Assembly (NCBI RefSeq): GCF_015350905.1
Contig: NZ_JADKRZ010000006.1
Coordinates: 1-64,000, forward strand
Direction of reading: 5' to 3'
Length of the DNA: 64,000 bases
From: Curtobacterium sp. VKM Ac-2865
GTDB taxonomy: Bacteria; Actinomycetota; Actinomycetes; Actinomycetales; Microbacteriaceae
A program made the translations under genes and the position numbers. The notes under the pieces were generated by a model. The model was not told where the DNA came from and ran no database searches. It saw only the letters and a program-made list of their open reading frames with translations. Of this stretch, positions 1 through 7,078 are shown in pieces. Positions within the stretch are counted from its first letter, which is position 1, and every line of letters starts with the position of its first letter.

Positions 1-67
1 CGGCACCGGTGAGGATGATCGCGCCAGCGGCGGCGAGGGAGACCGTGGTCTTGGTGATCTTGCGCAT
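1..67 (-). CDS. Secreted protein, N-terminal fragment
   Basis: Only the first 22 codons lie in the window; the gene runs off the left edge. It starts at ATG (67 to 65) behind a GGAAAC purine stretch on the minus strand. The visible residues, MRKITKTT followed by an alanine-rich hydrophobic run and LTGA, are a classic start of a signal peptide (basic n-region, hydrophobic core). The protein is therefore probably exported, but the mature part is not visible and no function can be given. Confidence 0.6.
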   Translation of the reverse strand, partial: MRKITKTTVSLAAAGAIILTGA

Positions 68-147
68 GGTGTTCGTTTCCTTTGCTGTGTCGCGCTCGGC
101 GCGGCTGCTGTGTGCGCGCCGAACACACCCCGTGCGAGGAGTGGAGA

Positions 148-167
148 ACCAGCATGGTGTTGCTGGT
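148..167. terminator. Weak stem-loop after AraC gene
   Basis: A 7-bp perfect stem (ACCAGCA/TGCTGGT) with a 6-base loop lies about 95 bases past the end of the AraC gene and before the start of the left-edge secreted gene. There is no T-tract. It may be a weak terminator or chance. Confidence 0.25.
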
Positions 168-262
168 GAGCGCCCCGGGTGGTTTCCCGGTCGTGACAGT
201 GATTCGGCGCCCTCGGCCAGATGGTTTGGAACGAGTTTCCGCGGCCTCGACGGCGGCGTCCG

Positions 263-1216
263 CTACCGGCTCAGGGTGTCCCGCGGGTACTCGCCGAACC
301 GGCTCGCGTACGTCTGCGAGAAGCGGCCGAGGTGCAGGAACCCCCAGCGCCGGGCGACGTCCCGGACCATCGTGGTCGTGGGGTCCGTCTGCAGGAGCTC
401 GTCGCGGGCCCGGTCGAGCCGGACGCTCCTGACGTACTCGTTGGGCGTGACGCCGAGTTCGGAGCGGAAGGCCTCCTGCAGGGCGCGCAGGCCGACGTCG
501 ACGGCCTCGGCGACCGTCGTCGTGGTGATCGGCAGGTGAGCGTGCGCGTGCACGTACTCGACCGCCGCTCGGACGTGGGCGGACCGGACGCGCGAGGTGC
601 CGAGGTCGGGCAGGGGCGACAACGGGTACATCTCCAGCAGTGCCGCCGACATCAGCCGGGCCATCTCCCGGTGGAGCAGGCCGCCGGAACCGTCGTCCCG
701 CAGGGTGTGGGCGACGAGGGCGGCGGAGTTGTGCCAGGCCCGGACCGCCGCGGGCGAGGGGCCGGCGTGCATGTCGAAGCGGAGTCCGCCGCCGACGTCG
801 CTGCCCCCTTCCGAGGCCACCCGCTCGACGAGGGCACGGTCCAGGTGCACGAGGCGCTGGTCGTAGTCGGACATCTCGAAGGAGAACGTGCGCTGCGGGA
901 GCAACGGCACGGGACGGCCCGGTGTGAGCTCCAGGGGGCTGCTGCCGGTGTCGAACCACCCGGTGCCGCTCGTCAGCCACTGCACGACGACGTCGTCCCC
1001 CGGCGGGACCTCGCCGGCGAGACGCCCGCTGAAGTGCGACGACCGCATCGTCATCGTGTCGTCACCCCGCGCGGTGTAGCGGAAGGAGAACGAGTCGTCG
1101 AGCTGGTCCACCGTGAGGTCGATACCGCCGTACAACGTGGTGATCGCCGCCGACGCGGCGGCCGGTTCGGTGAGCCTGATCCCGATGTCGACGGGCACCG
1201 GTTCCACGGACGACAT
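263..1216 (-). CDS. AraC-family transcriptional regulator
   Basis: A 317-residue one-component regulator. The N-terminal ~200 residues form an AraC sensor-type region of the AraC-binding-like kind, with TARGDDTMTM and GDDVVVQWLTSG strands. The C-terminal ~100 residues are a standard double-HTH domain: HLPITTTTVAEAVDVGLRALQEAF for helix-turn-helix 1 and MVRDVARRWGFLHLGRFSQ for the second. The end, FGEYPRDTL, is typical of the family. The open frame extends 187 codons further upstream, but the family homology begins at ATG 1216, which I choose. It is a paralogue of the gene at 33002-33970 and, more distantly, of the one at 54813-55763. The ligand and targets are unknown; a 14-bp perfect palindrome lies 52 bases upstream. 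Confidence 0.85.
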   Translation of the reverse strand: MSSVEPVPVDIGIRLTEPAAASAAITTLYGGIDLTVDQLDDSFSFRYTARGDDTMTMRSSHFSGRLAGEVPPGDDVVVQWLTSGTGWFDTGSSPLELTPGRPVPLLPQRTFSFEMSDYDQRLVHLDRALVERVASEGGSDVGGGLRFDMHAGPSPAAVRAWHNSAALVAHTLRDDGSGGLLHREMARLMSAALLEMYPLSPLPDLGTSRVRSAHVRAAVEYVHAHAHLPITTTTVAEAVDVGLRALQEAFRSELGVTPNEYVRSVRLDRARDELLQTDPTTTMVRDVARRWGFLHLGRFSQTYASRFGEYPRDTLSR

Positions 1217-1267
1217 GCCTCCAGCATCCCACGGCGGGGGACCGGCACCGGCTGCGTCGGACGGAGA

Positions 1268-1281
1268 CCGGACATGTCCGG
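1268..1281. promoter_or_regulatory. Candidate operator palindrome
   Basis: CCGGACATGTCCGG is a perfect 14-bp palindrome in the 213-bp gap between the AraC gene (minus) and the small plus-strand gene at 1430. It could be an operator for either divergent transcript. No protein assignment is possible from sequence alone. Confidence 0.3.
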
Positions 1282-1429
1282 CTTGCGCGGGTGCACGGGG
1301 CGCTGCGCGTGGTCGGTGTCCTCGTTCCGCGGATGCCCCTGCCGCGGTTCGTCCGGTCCGGCACGCCCCGTTAGCGTCGTCCCCGCCAGGACCGACACGG
1401 TCCTGCCGCACCGTGGACAGGACACCCCC

Positions 1430-1603
1430 ATGCTCGACCGCCACACGCTCGCTGCCCTCCGCCAGCACCCGACGGAGTGGCGCCGTCGCGGCCTCACGCC
1501 GCCGGACGAACTCGCCGCCATCGTCGCAGCGCGCCTGCACGAGCCCATGACCCAGACGTACGGCAGGGAGCCCGCCTACGCCGACTTCTTCGCCGCGGCC
1601 TAG
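1430..1603 (+). CDS. Small hypothetical protein (57 aa)
   Basis: A 57-residue open frame starting at ATG 1430 behind GGACAGGA with good spacing. It begins MLDRHTLAALRQHPTEWRRRG and ends in an aromatic, acidic tail (TYGREPAYADFFAAA). It has no signal peptide or membrane segment; its basic N-terminal half suggests a small cytoplasmic protein. It sits 13 bases before the TetR gene and may be co-transcribed with it. I do not recognise the family. Support comes from the ribosome-binding site and from its tight fit between genes. Confidence 0.5.
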   Translation: MLDRHTLAALRQHPTEWRRRGLTPPDELAAIVAARLHEPMTQTYGREPAYADFFAAA

Positions 1604-1616
1604 TCCACCGACCGGC

Positions 1617-2216
1617 ATGCTGCACCAGCCGCTCCTCCTCGACCCGCCCACGCGGAGCGCCGCGCAGTGGGCGGTCGTCGTGTCCGCGGACGCGTTGTTC
1701 ACCGCCGAGGGCATCGCCGTCGTCACGCTCGACCGGATCGCGGAGTCGGCCGGTCTCAGCCGTCCGGCGCTCGACACCGCGTTCGCGTCGAAGGACTCCC
1801 TGGTCGTGGCCGCACTCCAGTACCGGCACCGGGAGTGGGCCGAGGGGCTCCGCCGGTTCGTCGCCGGGTACGAGGACCCCAGGGACCGGGTGCTCGCCGT
1901 CTTCTCGTACCTCGAGCGCTGCTTCGCCGAGGGGGGCTACCACGGCTGCTCGTTCATCAACAGCTACGGCGAACTCGGCCGGAACGACCCGACGATCGCG
2001 GGCCTGGCCGAGGAGCACCTCGCTGCCCTCGAGGGCTTCGTCGCCGACCTCTGCACGGACGCGGAGCTGCCGCCGTACCTCGCGGACGCCCTGACCCTGC
2101 TCATCGAGGGTGCCCAGGTCGAAGCCGCGATCCACGGCACCACCCGGCCCGCTCGCTCCGCACGGACGGCGGCGGCGATGCTGATGTCCGTCTACGACCG
2201 GCCCGACGGCGACTGA
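1617..2216 (+). CDS. TetR/AcrR-family regulator
   Basis: A 199-residue TetR-type repressor. The DNA-binding helices are near residues 20-65, where ALFTAEGIAVVTLDRIAESAGLSRPALDTAFASKDSLV shows the usual T-(L/M)-x-x-I-A-x-x-A-G-[LV]-S pattern with the canonical tyrosine of the recognition helix replaced by alanine-phenylalanine. The C-terminal part (ERCFAEGGYHGCSFINSYGELG) resembles the TetR_C group that often controls short-chain dehydrogenases or acyl-modifying enzymes. It lies upstream of the acetyltransferase at 2397, a possible target. Confidence 0.85.
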   Translation: MLHQPLLLDPPTRSAAQWAVVVSADALFTAEGIAVVTLDRIAESAGLSRPALDTAFASKDSLVVAALQYRHREWAEGLRRFVAGYEDPRDRVLAVFSYLERCFAEGGYHGCSFINSYGELGRNDPTIAGLAEEHLAALEGFVADLCTDAELPPYLADALTLLIEGAQVEAAIHGTTRPARSARTAAAMLMSVYDRPDGD

Positions 2217-2396
2217 AGCCGTCCGACCGCGACGTCCTGACGACACATGTCGATTCGGCGGTGTCGCTCGGGTGCCGGATGCGGGGCTCGTTGCGGGACA
2301 CCGCACGGTCCGGTCCCGAGCGTTGTCGAGGACCGCCGGTCCTGTCAGTCTCCCCAGGAGCGGGCAACCCAGCCCGCCCCAGAGATCGGACGCCGC

Positions 2397-2996
2397 ATGG
2401 CAGCACCACCCGTGAAGGCCAGCTCGACCTTCGTCTCCCGCCTGCGCGAGGACGTCGTCGGCGGGCTCGGCAGCGTGCTCTTCACGAGCGTGCTCGGGGC
2501 AGCGCTGATGCCGCGTGCTGCCCGCCGTGTCCTGCTCAACGCGGCCGGCGCGCAGGTGGAGTCCGGCCCCGGCACCGCGTTCTCCCTGAACGGCAGCGCC
2601 AGGAACCTGCGGATCGGGCGCGGCGTCTACTTCAACACCCGCGTCGACATCGAAGCGGTCGCGCCGGTGACGATCGGTGCCCACACGGCGATCGGCATGC
2701 AGGTGCTCATCATGACGAGCCACCACGCCATCGACCCCGACGGCGGCTGGAGCACGGTCGCAAAGGGGCGGGCGGTGACCATCGGTGAACGGGTGTGGAT
2801 CGGCGGACGCGCCACGATCCTCCCGGGTGCACGCATCGACGACGACGTCGTCATCGCGGCCGGTGCCGTCGTCACCGGCCACCTGCAGTCCCACGGCGTC
2901 TACGCGGGGGTCCCCGCCCGGCGCATCCGCGAGCTGGCGCGGCCGACGCCCGCTCCGGGCCCGTCAGAGCCGGAGTCGGTCACCACCCAGAACTGA
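2397..2996 (+). CDS. Hexapeptide-repeat acetyltransferase
   Basis: A 199-residue acyltransferase of the left-handed beta-helix (LbH, maltose/galactoside O-acetyltransferase-like) class. Hexapeptide repeats run from about residue 60 to 175, with turns such as IGRGVYFNTRVDIEA, VTIGAHTAIGMQV, VTIGERVWIGGRATILPGARI and DVVIAAGAVVTG. The motif SHHAIDP carries the catalytic-type histidine, and AGVPARRIR is the usual closing element. It would transfer an acetyl group from acetyl-CoA to a sugar or related hydroxyl. The start at ATG 2397 is chosen over an upstream in-frame ATG because the extension is arginine-rich and unlike the family. The stop codon lies within the first unit of a tandem repeat. 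Confidence 0.85.
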   Translation: MAAPPVKASSTFVSRLREDVVGGLGSVLFTSVLGAALMPRAARRVLLNAAGAQVESGPGTAFSLNGSARNLRIGRGVYFNTRVDIEAVAPVTIGAHTAIGMQVLIMTSHHAIDPDGGWSTVAKGRAVTIGERVWIGGRATILPGARIDDDVVIAAGAVVTGHLQSHGVYAGVPARRIRELARPTPAPGPSEPESVTTQN

Positions 2997-3052
2997 GCGA
3001 CCCAGCGCTGAGCGACCCAGCGCTCAGCGACCCAGCGCTCAGCGACCCCGAG
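2993..3052. repeat. 15-bp tandem repeat, 4 units
   Basis: Four consecutive 15-bp units of CTSAGCGACCCAGCG (S = G or C) followed by a fifth diverged copy. The array starts inside the stop codon of the acetyltransferase and ends before the convergent DUF427 gene (stop at 3068). The inner units are inverted-compatible (AGCGCT junctions), so single-stranded forms could pair. It may serve as the shared 3' end of the two genes. Confidence 0.85.
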
Positions 3053-3067
3053 CTGAGCGGCCGCGTC

Positions 3068-3580
3068 TCACCACCCGAGCGTGCCGGGCTCGCCCTTGAA
3101 CGGCCCGACCACGCGCGACGTGATCCAGCCGCCGTAGAAGTCCCCGGCCTGGGCCTGCACGACCTCGCCGGCGACCTCGCACGAGTCCATCGCGGACGGG
3201 TAGACCGCCACGCGGCCCTCGAGCTCGCCGAACCCCGGCTCGGGCGTCGGGTAGTGCCATGCCGCCCGCTCGACGGTCTCGCTGCCGCCGTGCACGTCGT
3301 AGTAGGCGGCGCGGCCCTTGAACTCGCACATGCTCGAGCCGCTCGTCCGGGTCAGCGCTCCCGGCGCGAAGTCCGACGCGGGCACGTAGTAGACGGGCGG
3401 GTGGCTGGTCTCCAGGACGCGCACCGCCGCCGTCGTGTCGGCGATCACCGCGCCGCCGAGGCGCACCACGATCCGGTCGGCCGTGGGCTCGACGCGCGGC
3501 GGCCGCGGGTAGTCCCACACGGACTCCTGGCCGGGGCCGGGCTGGGTCGGGGCCGGGTGTCCGGGGAAGCGAGGTGTCAT
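3068..3580 (-). CDS. DUF427 domain protein
   Basis: A 170-residue cytoplasmic protein of the DUF427 (PF04248) family. Typical blocks are visible: RIVVRLGGAVIADTTAAVRVLETSHPPVYYVP, CEFKGRAAYYDV, and AWHYPTPEPGFGELEGRVAVYP. The family forms a small beta-barrel with unknown biochemical role. The N-terminal extension (about 35 residues, proline-rich, HPAPTQPGPGQESVWDYPRPP) is common in actinobacterial members. It converges on the acetyltransferase gene and is divergent from the catalase gene; the 164-bp gap to the catalase should hold both promoters. Confidence 0.85.
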   Translation of the reverse strand: MTPRFPGHPAPTQPGPGQESVWDYPRPPRVEPTADRIVVRLGGAVIADTTAAVRVLETSHPPVYYVPASDFAPGALTRTSGSSMCEFKGRAAYYDVHGGSETVERAAWHYPTPEPGFGELEGRVAVYPSAMDSCEVAGEVVQAQAGDFYGGWITSRVVGPFKGEPGTLGW

Positions 3581-3744
3581 GGGACCGGTCTACCCGCCGA
3601 GGCGGTGCGATGGCCGTGTCCCGACCGACCGGGGCGCCGACCGTGGCTGTCAGGACTGCGCTCGCCGGATCATACGACCGCCCGGTCAGGGCACCCCGAG
3701 CAGCGTCGGGCGTGCGGTGGTCCCGTCGCACGATCGGAGGCACC

Positions 3745-4698
3745 ATGTACTTCCACGCACAGACCTGGATCAACGACATCGCTCCTGGCGACCCGGACCC
3801 CGCAGCCGCGAACGCGCTGCAGGAGGGCCTCGGCGGCCAGTTCGGCGAGATGCGCACGATGATGCAGTACCTCTTCCAGGCCATGAACTTCCGCGGCCCT
3901 GCCGCCAAGCCGTACCGTGACCTCATCCAGGGCGTCGGCACCGAGGAGATCAGCCACGTCGAGCTCATCGGCACGACGATCTCCCGCCTGCTCGACGGCG
4001 CCCCCGGGTACTCGGGCAAGGTCACCGACCCGGTCGACCAGCCGGGCGCCAAGGGTGCGACGCCGCTGTCGATCGCCCTCGACACCGGCAACATCCACCA
4101 CTACCTCGTCGGTGCGCAGGGTGCCCTGCCGGTCGACTCGGCCGGCAACCCGTGGAGCGGCAGCTACGTCTACAACTCTGGCAACCTGCCGCTCGACCTG
4201 CTCTACAACCTCATGCTCGAGTCGACCGGACGCCTGCAGAAGTGCCGCATCTACGAGATGACGGACAACCCGACGGCCCGCGCGACGGTCGCGTACCTGA
4301 TCGTCCGCGACCAGGCCCACGAGAACGCCTACGCGAAGGCGCTCGAGACCCTCGGCGTGGAGTGGAAGTCGCTCCTGCCGATCCCGAAGACGAACGCCGA
4401 GCAGTTCCCCGAGGTCAAGGAGCTCGTCGACCTCGGTCTGCAGAGCAAGCAGTACAGCTTCGACCTCGACGGGGCGTCCGAGGCCGCCAAGATCTTCCGC
4501 GGCGCCTCGCCGTCGGGTGACGGCACCGACCTCGACGCGTCGGAGCAGGCACCGAAGGGCGCGCCGTCCTTCATCGCCCCGGAGCGTCTCGAGGAGTTCG
4601 CGCCGGGTCTCGACAAGGACCTGCTCGCGCTCATCCAGCAGACCGCCGAGCTCGAGCTCGACGCGGCTGCCGACCCGCTGTACGGTCCGGTCGCCTGA
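3745..4698 (+). CDS. Manganese catalase
   Basis: A 317-residue non-haem dimanganese catalase (2 H2O2 to 2 H2O + O2), cytoplasmic. The ferritin-like four-helix bundle carries the metal ligands in GEMRTMMQYLFQ (first Glu), the EEISHVE motif (Glu and His) and RDQAHENAYAKALE (Glu/His of the second pair). The length agrees with the family (about 270-310). ATG 3745 follows a perfect GGAGG four bases upstream, so the longer upstream frame is rejected. The C-terminal 60 residues are an acidic tail typical of actinobacterial forms. It ends at a strong bidirectional hairpin. Confidence 0.95.
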   Translation: MYFHAQTWINDIAPGDPDPAAANALQEGLGGQFGEMRTMMQYLFQAMNFRGPAAKPYRDLIQGVGTEEISHVELIGTTISRLLDGAPGYSGKVTDPVDQPGAKGATPLSIALDTGNIHHYLVGAQGALPVDSAGNPWSGSYVYNSGNLPLDLLYNLMLESTGRLQKCRIYEMTDNPTARATVAYLIVRDQAHENAYAKALETLGVEWKSLLPIPKTNAEQFPEVKELVDLGLQSKQYSFDLDGASEAAKIFRGASPSGDGTDLDASEQAPKGAPSFIAPERLEEFAPGLDKDLLALIQQTAELELDAAADPLYGPVA

Positions 4699-4708
4699 CC
4701 GGCTGACC

Positions 4709-4774
4709 GGCACCACAGACGGACGGGAGGCCCGTGGCGGACCCGCCACGGGTCTCCCGTCCGTCTGTGGTGCC
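4709..4774. terminator. 32-bp stem bidirectional terminator
   Basis: Two 32-base arms differing at one position, separated by only two bases, lie between the convergent catalase and GAF-ANTAR genes. The inner arms carry CGGACGGGAGG. This is a member of the long-palindrome family found at gene ends throughout the window. There is no T-tract; its action as a terminator is inferred from location and stem strength. Confidence 0.8.
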
Positions 4775-4793
4775 GTCCAGGGCCGGTGCGGCG

Positions 4794-5507
4794 TCAGAGC
4801 CGCAGGGTGCGGGCCACGATCGCCTGCGCGACGTCCGACAGACGGTCGCCGGTGGCGACCGCGTGGGCCCGGATGACCCCGAAGGCGTCCTCGATGGAGA
4901 CGCCCTTGACGTGGGAGACGACGCCCTTGGCCTGCTCGATGACCTCGCGGGACCCGATGGCGCGCTGCAGCTGGGCCTGCACGACCTCGTGTTCGCGCAG
5001 GGTCCGCTCGTGCAGGATGCCGATCGTCGCGACGTCCGCCATGGCGCGCGCGATCCGCAGGTCGGGGCCGGAGAGCGTGCCGGTCGACGTGCCGAACAGG
5101 TTGAGCGTCCCGATGACCGTGGCGCGCAGGCGCAGCGGCACGGCGTGTGCCGACCGGACGCCGAGCGCCAGCGCTCCGGCGCTGAACGCCGCCCACTCCG
5201 CCGGTGCGTCCGCGATGTCCGGGCACACGACGGGCTGACCGGTGGCGAAGGCCCGCATGCAGGGCCCGGCCTCGGCGTCGAGCTGCAGGACCTCCATGAG
5301 CCGGCTGGTCTCGGAGGTCGAGGCGATGACCTCGAGCTCGCCCCACGTGTTCGCGAGCAGGATGCCGGCGGCGTCGACGTCGAGCACGTCCGCGCAGGTC
5401 TCGACCAGGGTCTGCAGGAGCTCGACGACGTCGTACGAGTCGACGAGGGTGTCGGCGAGCGTCGCGAACGTGTCGACGATCCGGGCCTCCCGCGCCGCGT
5501 CGGTCAC
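4794..5507 (-). CDS. GAF-ANTAR RNA-binding regulator 1
   Basis: A 237-residue cytoplasmic regulator. An N-terminal GAF sensor domain (about residues 10-165: VDAAGILLANTWGELEVIASTS, GPCMRAFATGQPVV, ALGVRSAHAVPLRLRATVIGTLNLF) is followed by a C-terminal ANTAR domain (about 170-235: LQRAIGSREVIEQAKGVVSHVKGVSIEDAFGVIRAHAVATGDRLSDVAQAIV). ANTAR domains bind paired RNA hairpins and prevent transcription termination. It overlaps the upstream GAF-ANTAR gene by four bases and is the last gene of a three-gene unit that starts with an AraC gene. The signal sensed is unknown. Confidence 0.88.
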   Translation of the reverse strand: MTDAAREARIVDTFATLADTLVDSYDVVELLQTLVETCADVLDVDAAGILLANTWGELEVIASTSETSRLMEVLQLDAEAGPCMRAFATGQPVVCPDIADAPAEWAAFSAGALALGVRSAHAVPLRLRATVIGTLNLFGTSTGTLSGPDLRIARAMADVATIGILHERTLREHEVVQAQLQRAIGSREVIEQAKGVVSHVKGVSIEDAFGVIRAHAVATGDRLSDVAQAIVARTLRL

Positions 5508-6214
5508 CGGACGTCCTCGATCAGGCCGCCGTGCTGCTCGAACCGCACGACACCGCTGATGATCTCCTCGGCCACCTGGCGCATCGAGGTCCTCCGGGCG
5601 AAGGCGTGGCCCTGGATGAGCAGGGTCGCGTCGTCGGGGGTGATGTCGAGCTGCGCGAGGACCACCCCGGTCGCCTGGTGCACGACCCGGCGGGAGAACG
5701 GGTTGCGGTCGAGGAGCGCGTCCTCGTCCTCGACGGCGCGGACCACGCGGCGCAGCACCCGGCGACCCATCGCGGTCGCGAGCGCCGACCCGAACTCGAC
5801 CTGTTCGTCGTCGAGCTCGGTCGGCTCGGTCGCGTAGACGTCCACCGCGCCGAGGGGGAACGGTCCGAAGACGATCGGGAACGCGAACACGGCGCGCACG
5901 GCCTCACCGCGGACGGCGTCGTTGAAGGCCGGCCACTCGGTGTTCGGGTGCCGGATGATGTCGCCCTCGAGCACCGGAGCGCGCCGACGCAGCGCGGTCC
6001 AGCACGGCCCCTCGGTCAGGTCGAACTGGATCTCGTCCACGCGGGACGCCGTGTCGTCAGAGGCGGAGATGGTCTCGTTCGTCCCGATCGCGCCGAACGA
6101 CGACACCGAGACCCCACCGATCGGGATGGCCTGGCGGAACGGCTCGCTGAGTTCGTCGTCGGGGACCTCGAGCGACCGGATCGCCCGGAACGCGCGCTGC
6201 ACTGCGTCATCCAT
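5504..6214 (-). CDS. GAF-ANTAR RNA-binding regulator 2
   Basis: A 236-residue protein with the same plan as its neighbour. The GAF domain spans about residues 20-155 (VSSFGAIGTNETISASDDTASRVDEIQFDLTEGPCWTALR; AFPIVFGPFPLGAVDVYATEPTELDDE). The ANTAR domain is about 165-228 (RRVVHQATGVVLAQLDITPDDATLLIQGHAFARRTSMRQVAEEIISG). The ANTAR core VVHQATGVV replaces the more usual EQAKGV, a common actinobacterial variant. It overlaps the AraC gene by 8 bases and the next GAF-ANTAR gene by 4, so the two antiterminators are made together. Confidence 0.87.
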   Translation of the reverse strand: MDDAVQRAFRAIRSLEVPDDELSEPFRQAIPIGGVSVSSFGAIGTNETISASDDTASRVDEIQFDLTEGPCWTALRRRAPVLEGDIIRHPNTEWPAFNDAVRGEAVRAVFAFPIVFGPFPLGAVDVYATEPTELDDEQVEFGSALATAMGRRVLRRVVRAVEDEDALLDRNPFSRRVVHQATGVVLAQLDITPDDATLLIQGHAFARRTSMRQVAEEIISGVVRFEQHGGLIEDVR

Positions 6215-7004
6215 CTGCGCCTCCCTGATCGGTGTCCGATCGTACCCGCGGCGCCGCTGCCCGGGCGCGCGGGGTCGGGGACGGCGCGGTCGGCCCCCAC
6301 GGCGGCAGCTCGGCCGCCGCGTAGGACCCGTCCGCCTCCGGCAGGCGCAGGAGCGGGTTCACCGACGTGAGCCGCACCCCGTCGGTGTCGCGCAGGGCCC
6401 GGCGGACCGCGTCGTTCACCACGAACGCCACCAGGTCCTCGGTCCCGCCGTCGGGTCGGTAGCCCTGCCAGGCCACGATGTCGTGCTCGGCCCGACGCAG
6501 GGCACTCGCCAGGGTCGCGTCGGGGTCCTCCACGTCGATCTCGACGTCGAGCACCAGGCGGAAGCGGTGCCGCTCGCTGCCCGGCTCCGCCAGCGCCGGG
6601 ATCCGTGCCCCCGGCTCGTCGTCCGACTCGAAGGACCGGAGGACGGCGGACGGGGCGCTGCCGAACGCCGCGCGGTAGTCGGCAGCCATGCGACCCGCGT
6701 TGCTGAAGTGCCAGCGCCGGGCGACCTCGGCCACCGTGGGACGCTCTGCTGGGTCGGCGGACTGCAGGTCGCGACGGACGCCCTCCAGTCGCAGCGCACG
6801 GAGGTACTGCCCGGGGCTCATGCCGACCTCGCGGTGGAAGGCCTTCTGGAGCCCCCGCGCGGAGATGTTGACCGCTGCGGCGGCGTCCGGCACGGCGATC
6901 CGCTCCTGCGCGTGGTCGTGGAGCCAGTGCAGCGCGTCACGGACGGTCCGGGAGAGTCTGGGACCCGGCCCCGGAGGCCGCTCCGGGGACACGTCGTCGC
7001 GCAT
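6207..7004 (-). CDS. AraC-type regulator, N-terminal HTH
   Basis: A 265-residue protein whose AraC double-HTH is at the N-terminus (about residues 20-120: IAVPDAAAAVNISARGLQKAFHREVGMSPGQYLRALRLEGVRRDL and PTVAEVARRWHFSNAGRMAADYRAAFG), the reverse of the usual order. The C-terminal ~130 residues form an alpha/beta region (RFRLVLDVEIDVEDPDATLASALRRAEHDIVAW ... VNDAVRRALRDTDGVRLTSV) that I do not recognise. It is the first gene of the unit with two GAF-ANTAR genes and is divergent from the RNA helicase. The gap holds a 7-bp inverted repeat (7026-7046). Confidence 0.8.
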   Translation of the reverse strand: MRDDVSPERPPGPGPRLSRTVRDALHWLHDHAQERIAVPDAAAAVNISARGLQKAFHREVGMSPGQYLRALRLEGVRRDLQSADPAERPTVAEVARRWHFSNAGRMAADYRAAFGSAPSAVLRSFESDDEPGARIPALAEPGSERHRFRLVLDVEIDVEDPDATLASALRRAEHDIVAWQGYRPDGGTEDLVAFVVNDAVRRALRDTDGVRLTSVNPLLRLPEADGSYAAAELPPWGPTAPSPTPRARAAAPRVRSDTDQGGADG

Positions 7005-7078
7005 GTGGACAGCGTACGCGGGACCCCGAACCGCGCCTCGGTTCGGCAGACCCGGGTCCGGCCGGGTACCGTACCAGG

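Noticed and set aside
1217..1777. 187-codon upstream extension of the AraC gene
   Set aside because: It overlaps the 57-codon gene and TetR start on the other strand and lacks homology to the family; the paralogue at 33002 begins at the equivalent of ATG 1216.
7026..7046. CCGAACC-N7-GGTTCGG inverted repeat before the helicase gene
   Set aside because: A single 7-bp repeat in 70% G+C DNA; kept only as a note in the AraC entry because no second copy or partner supports it.
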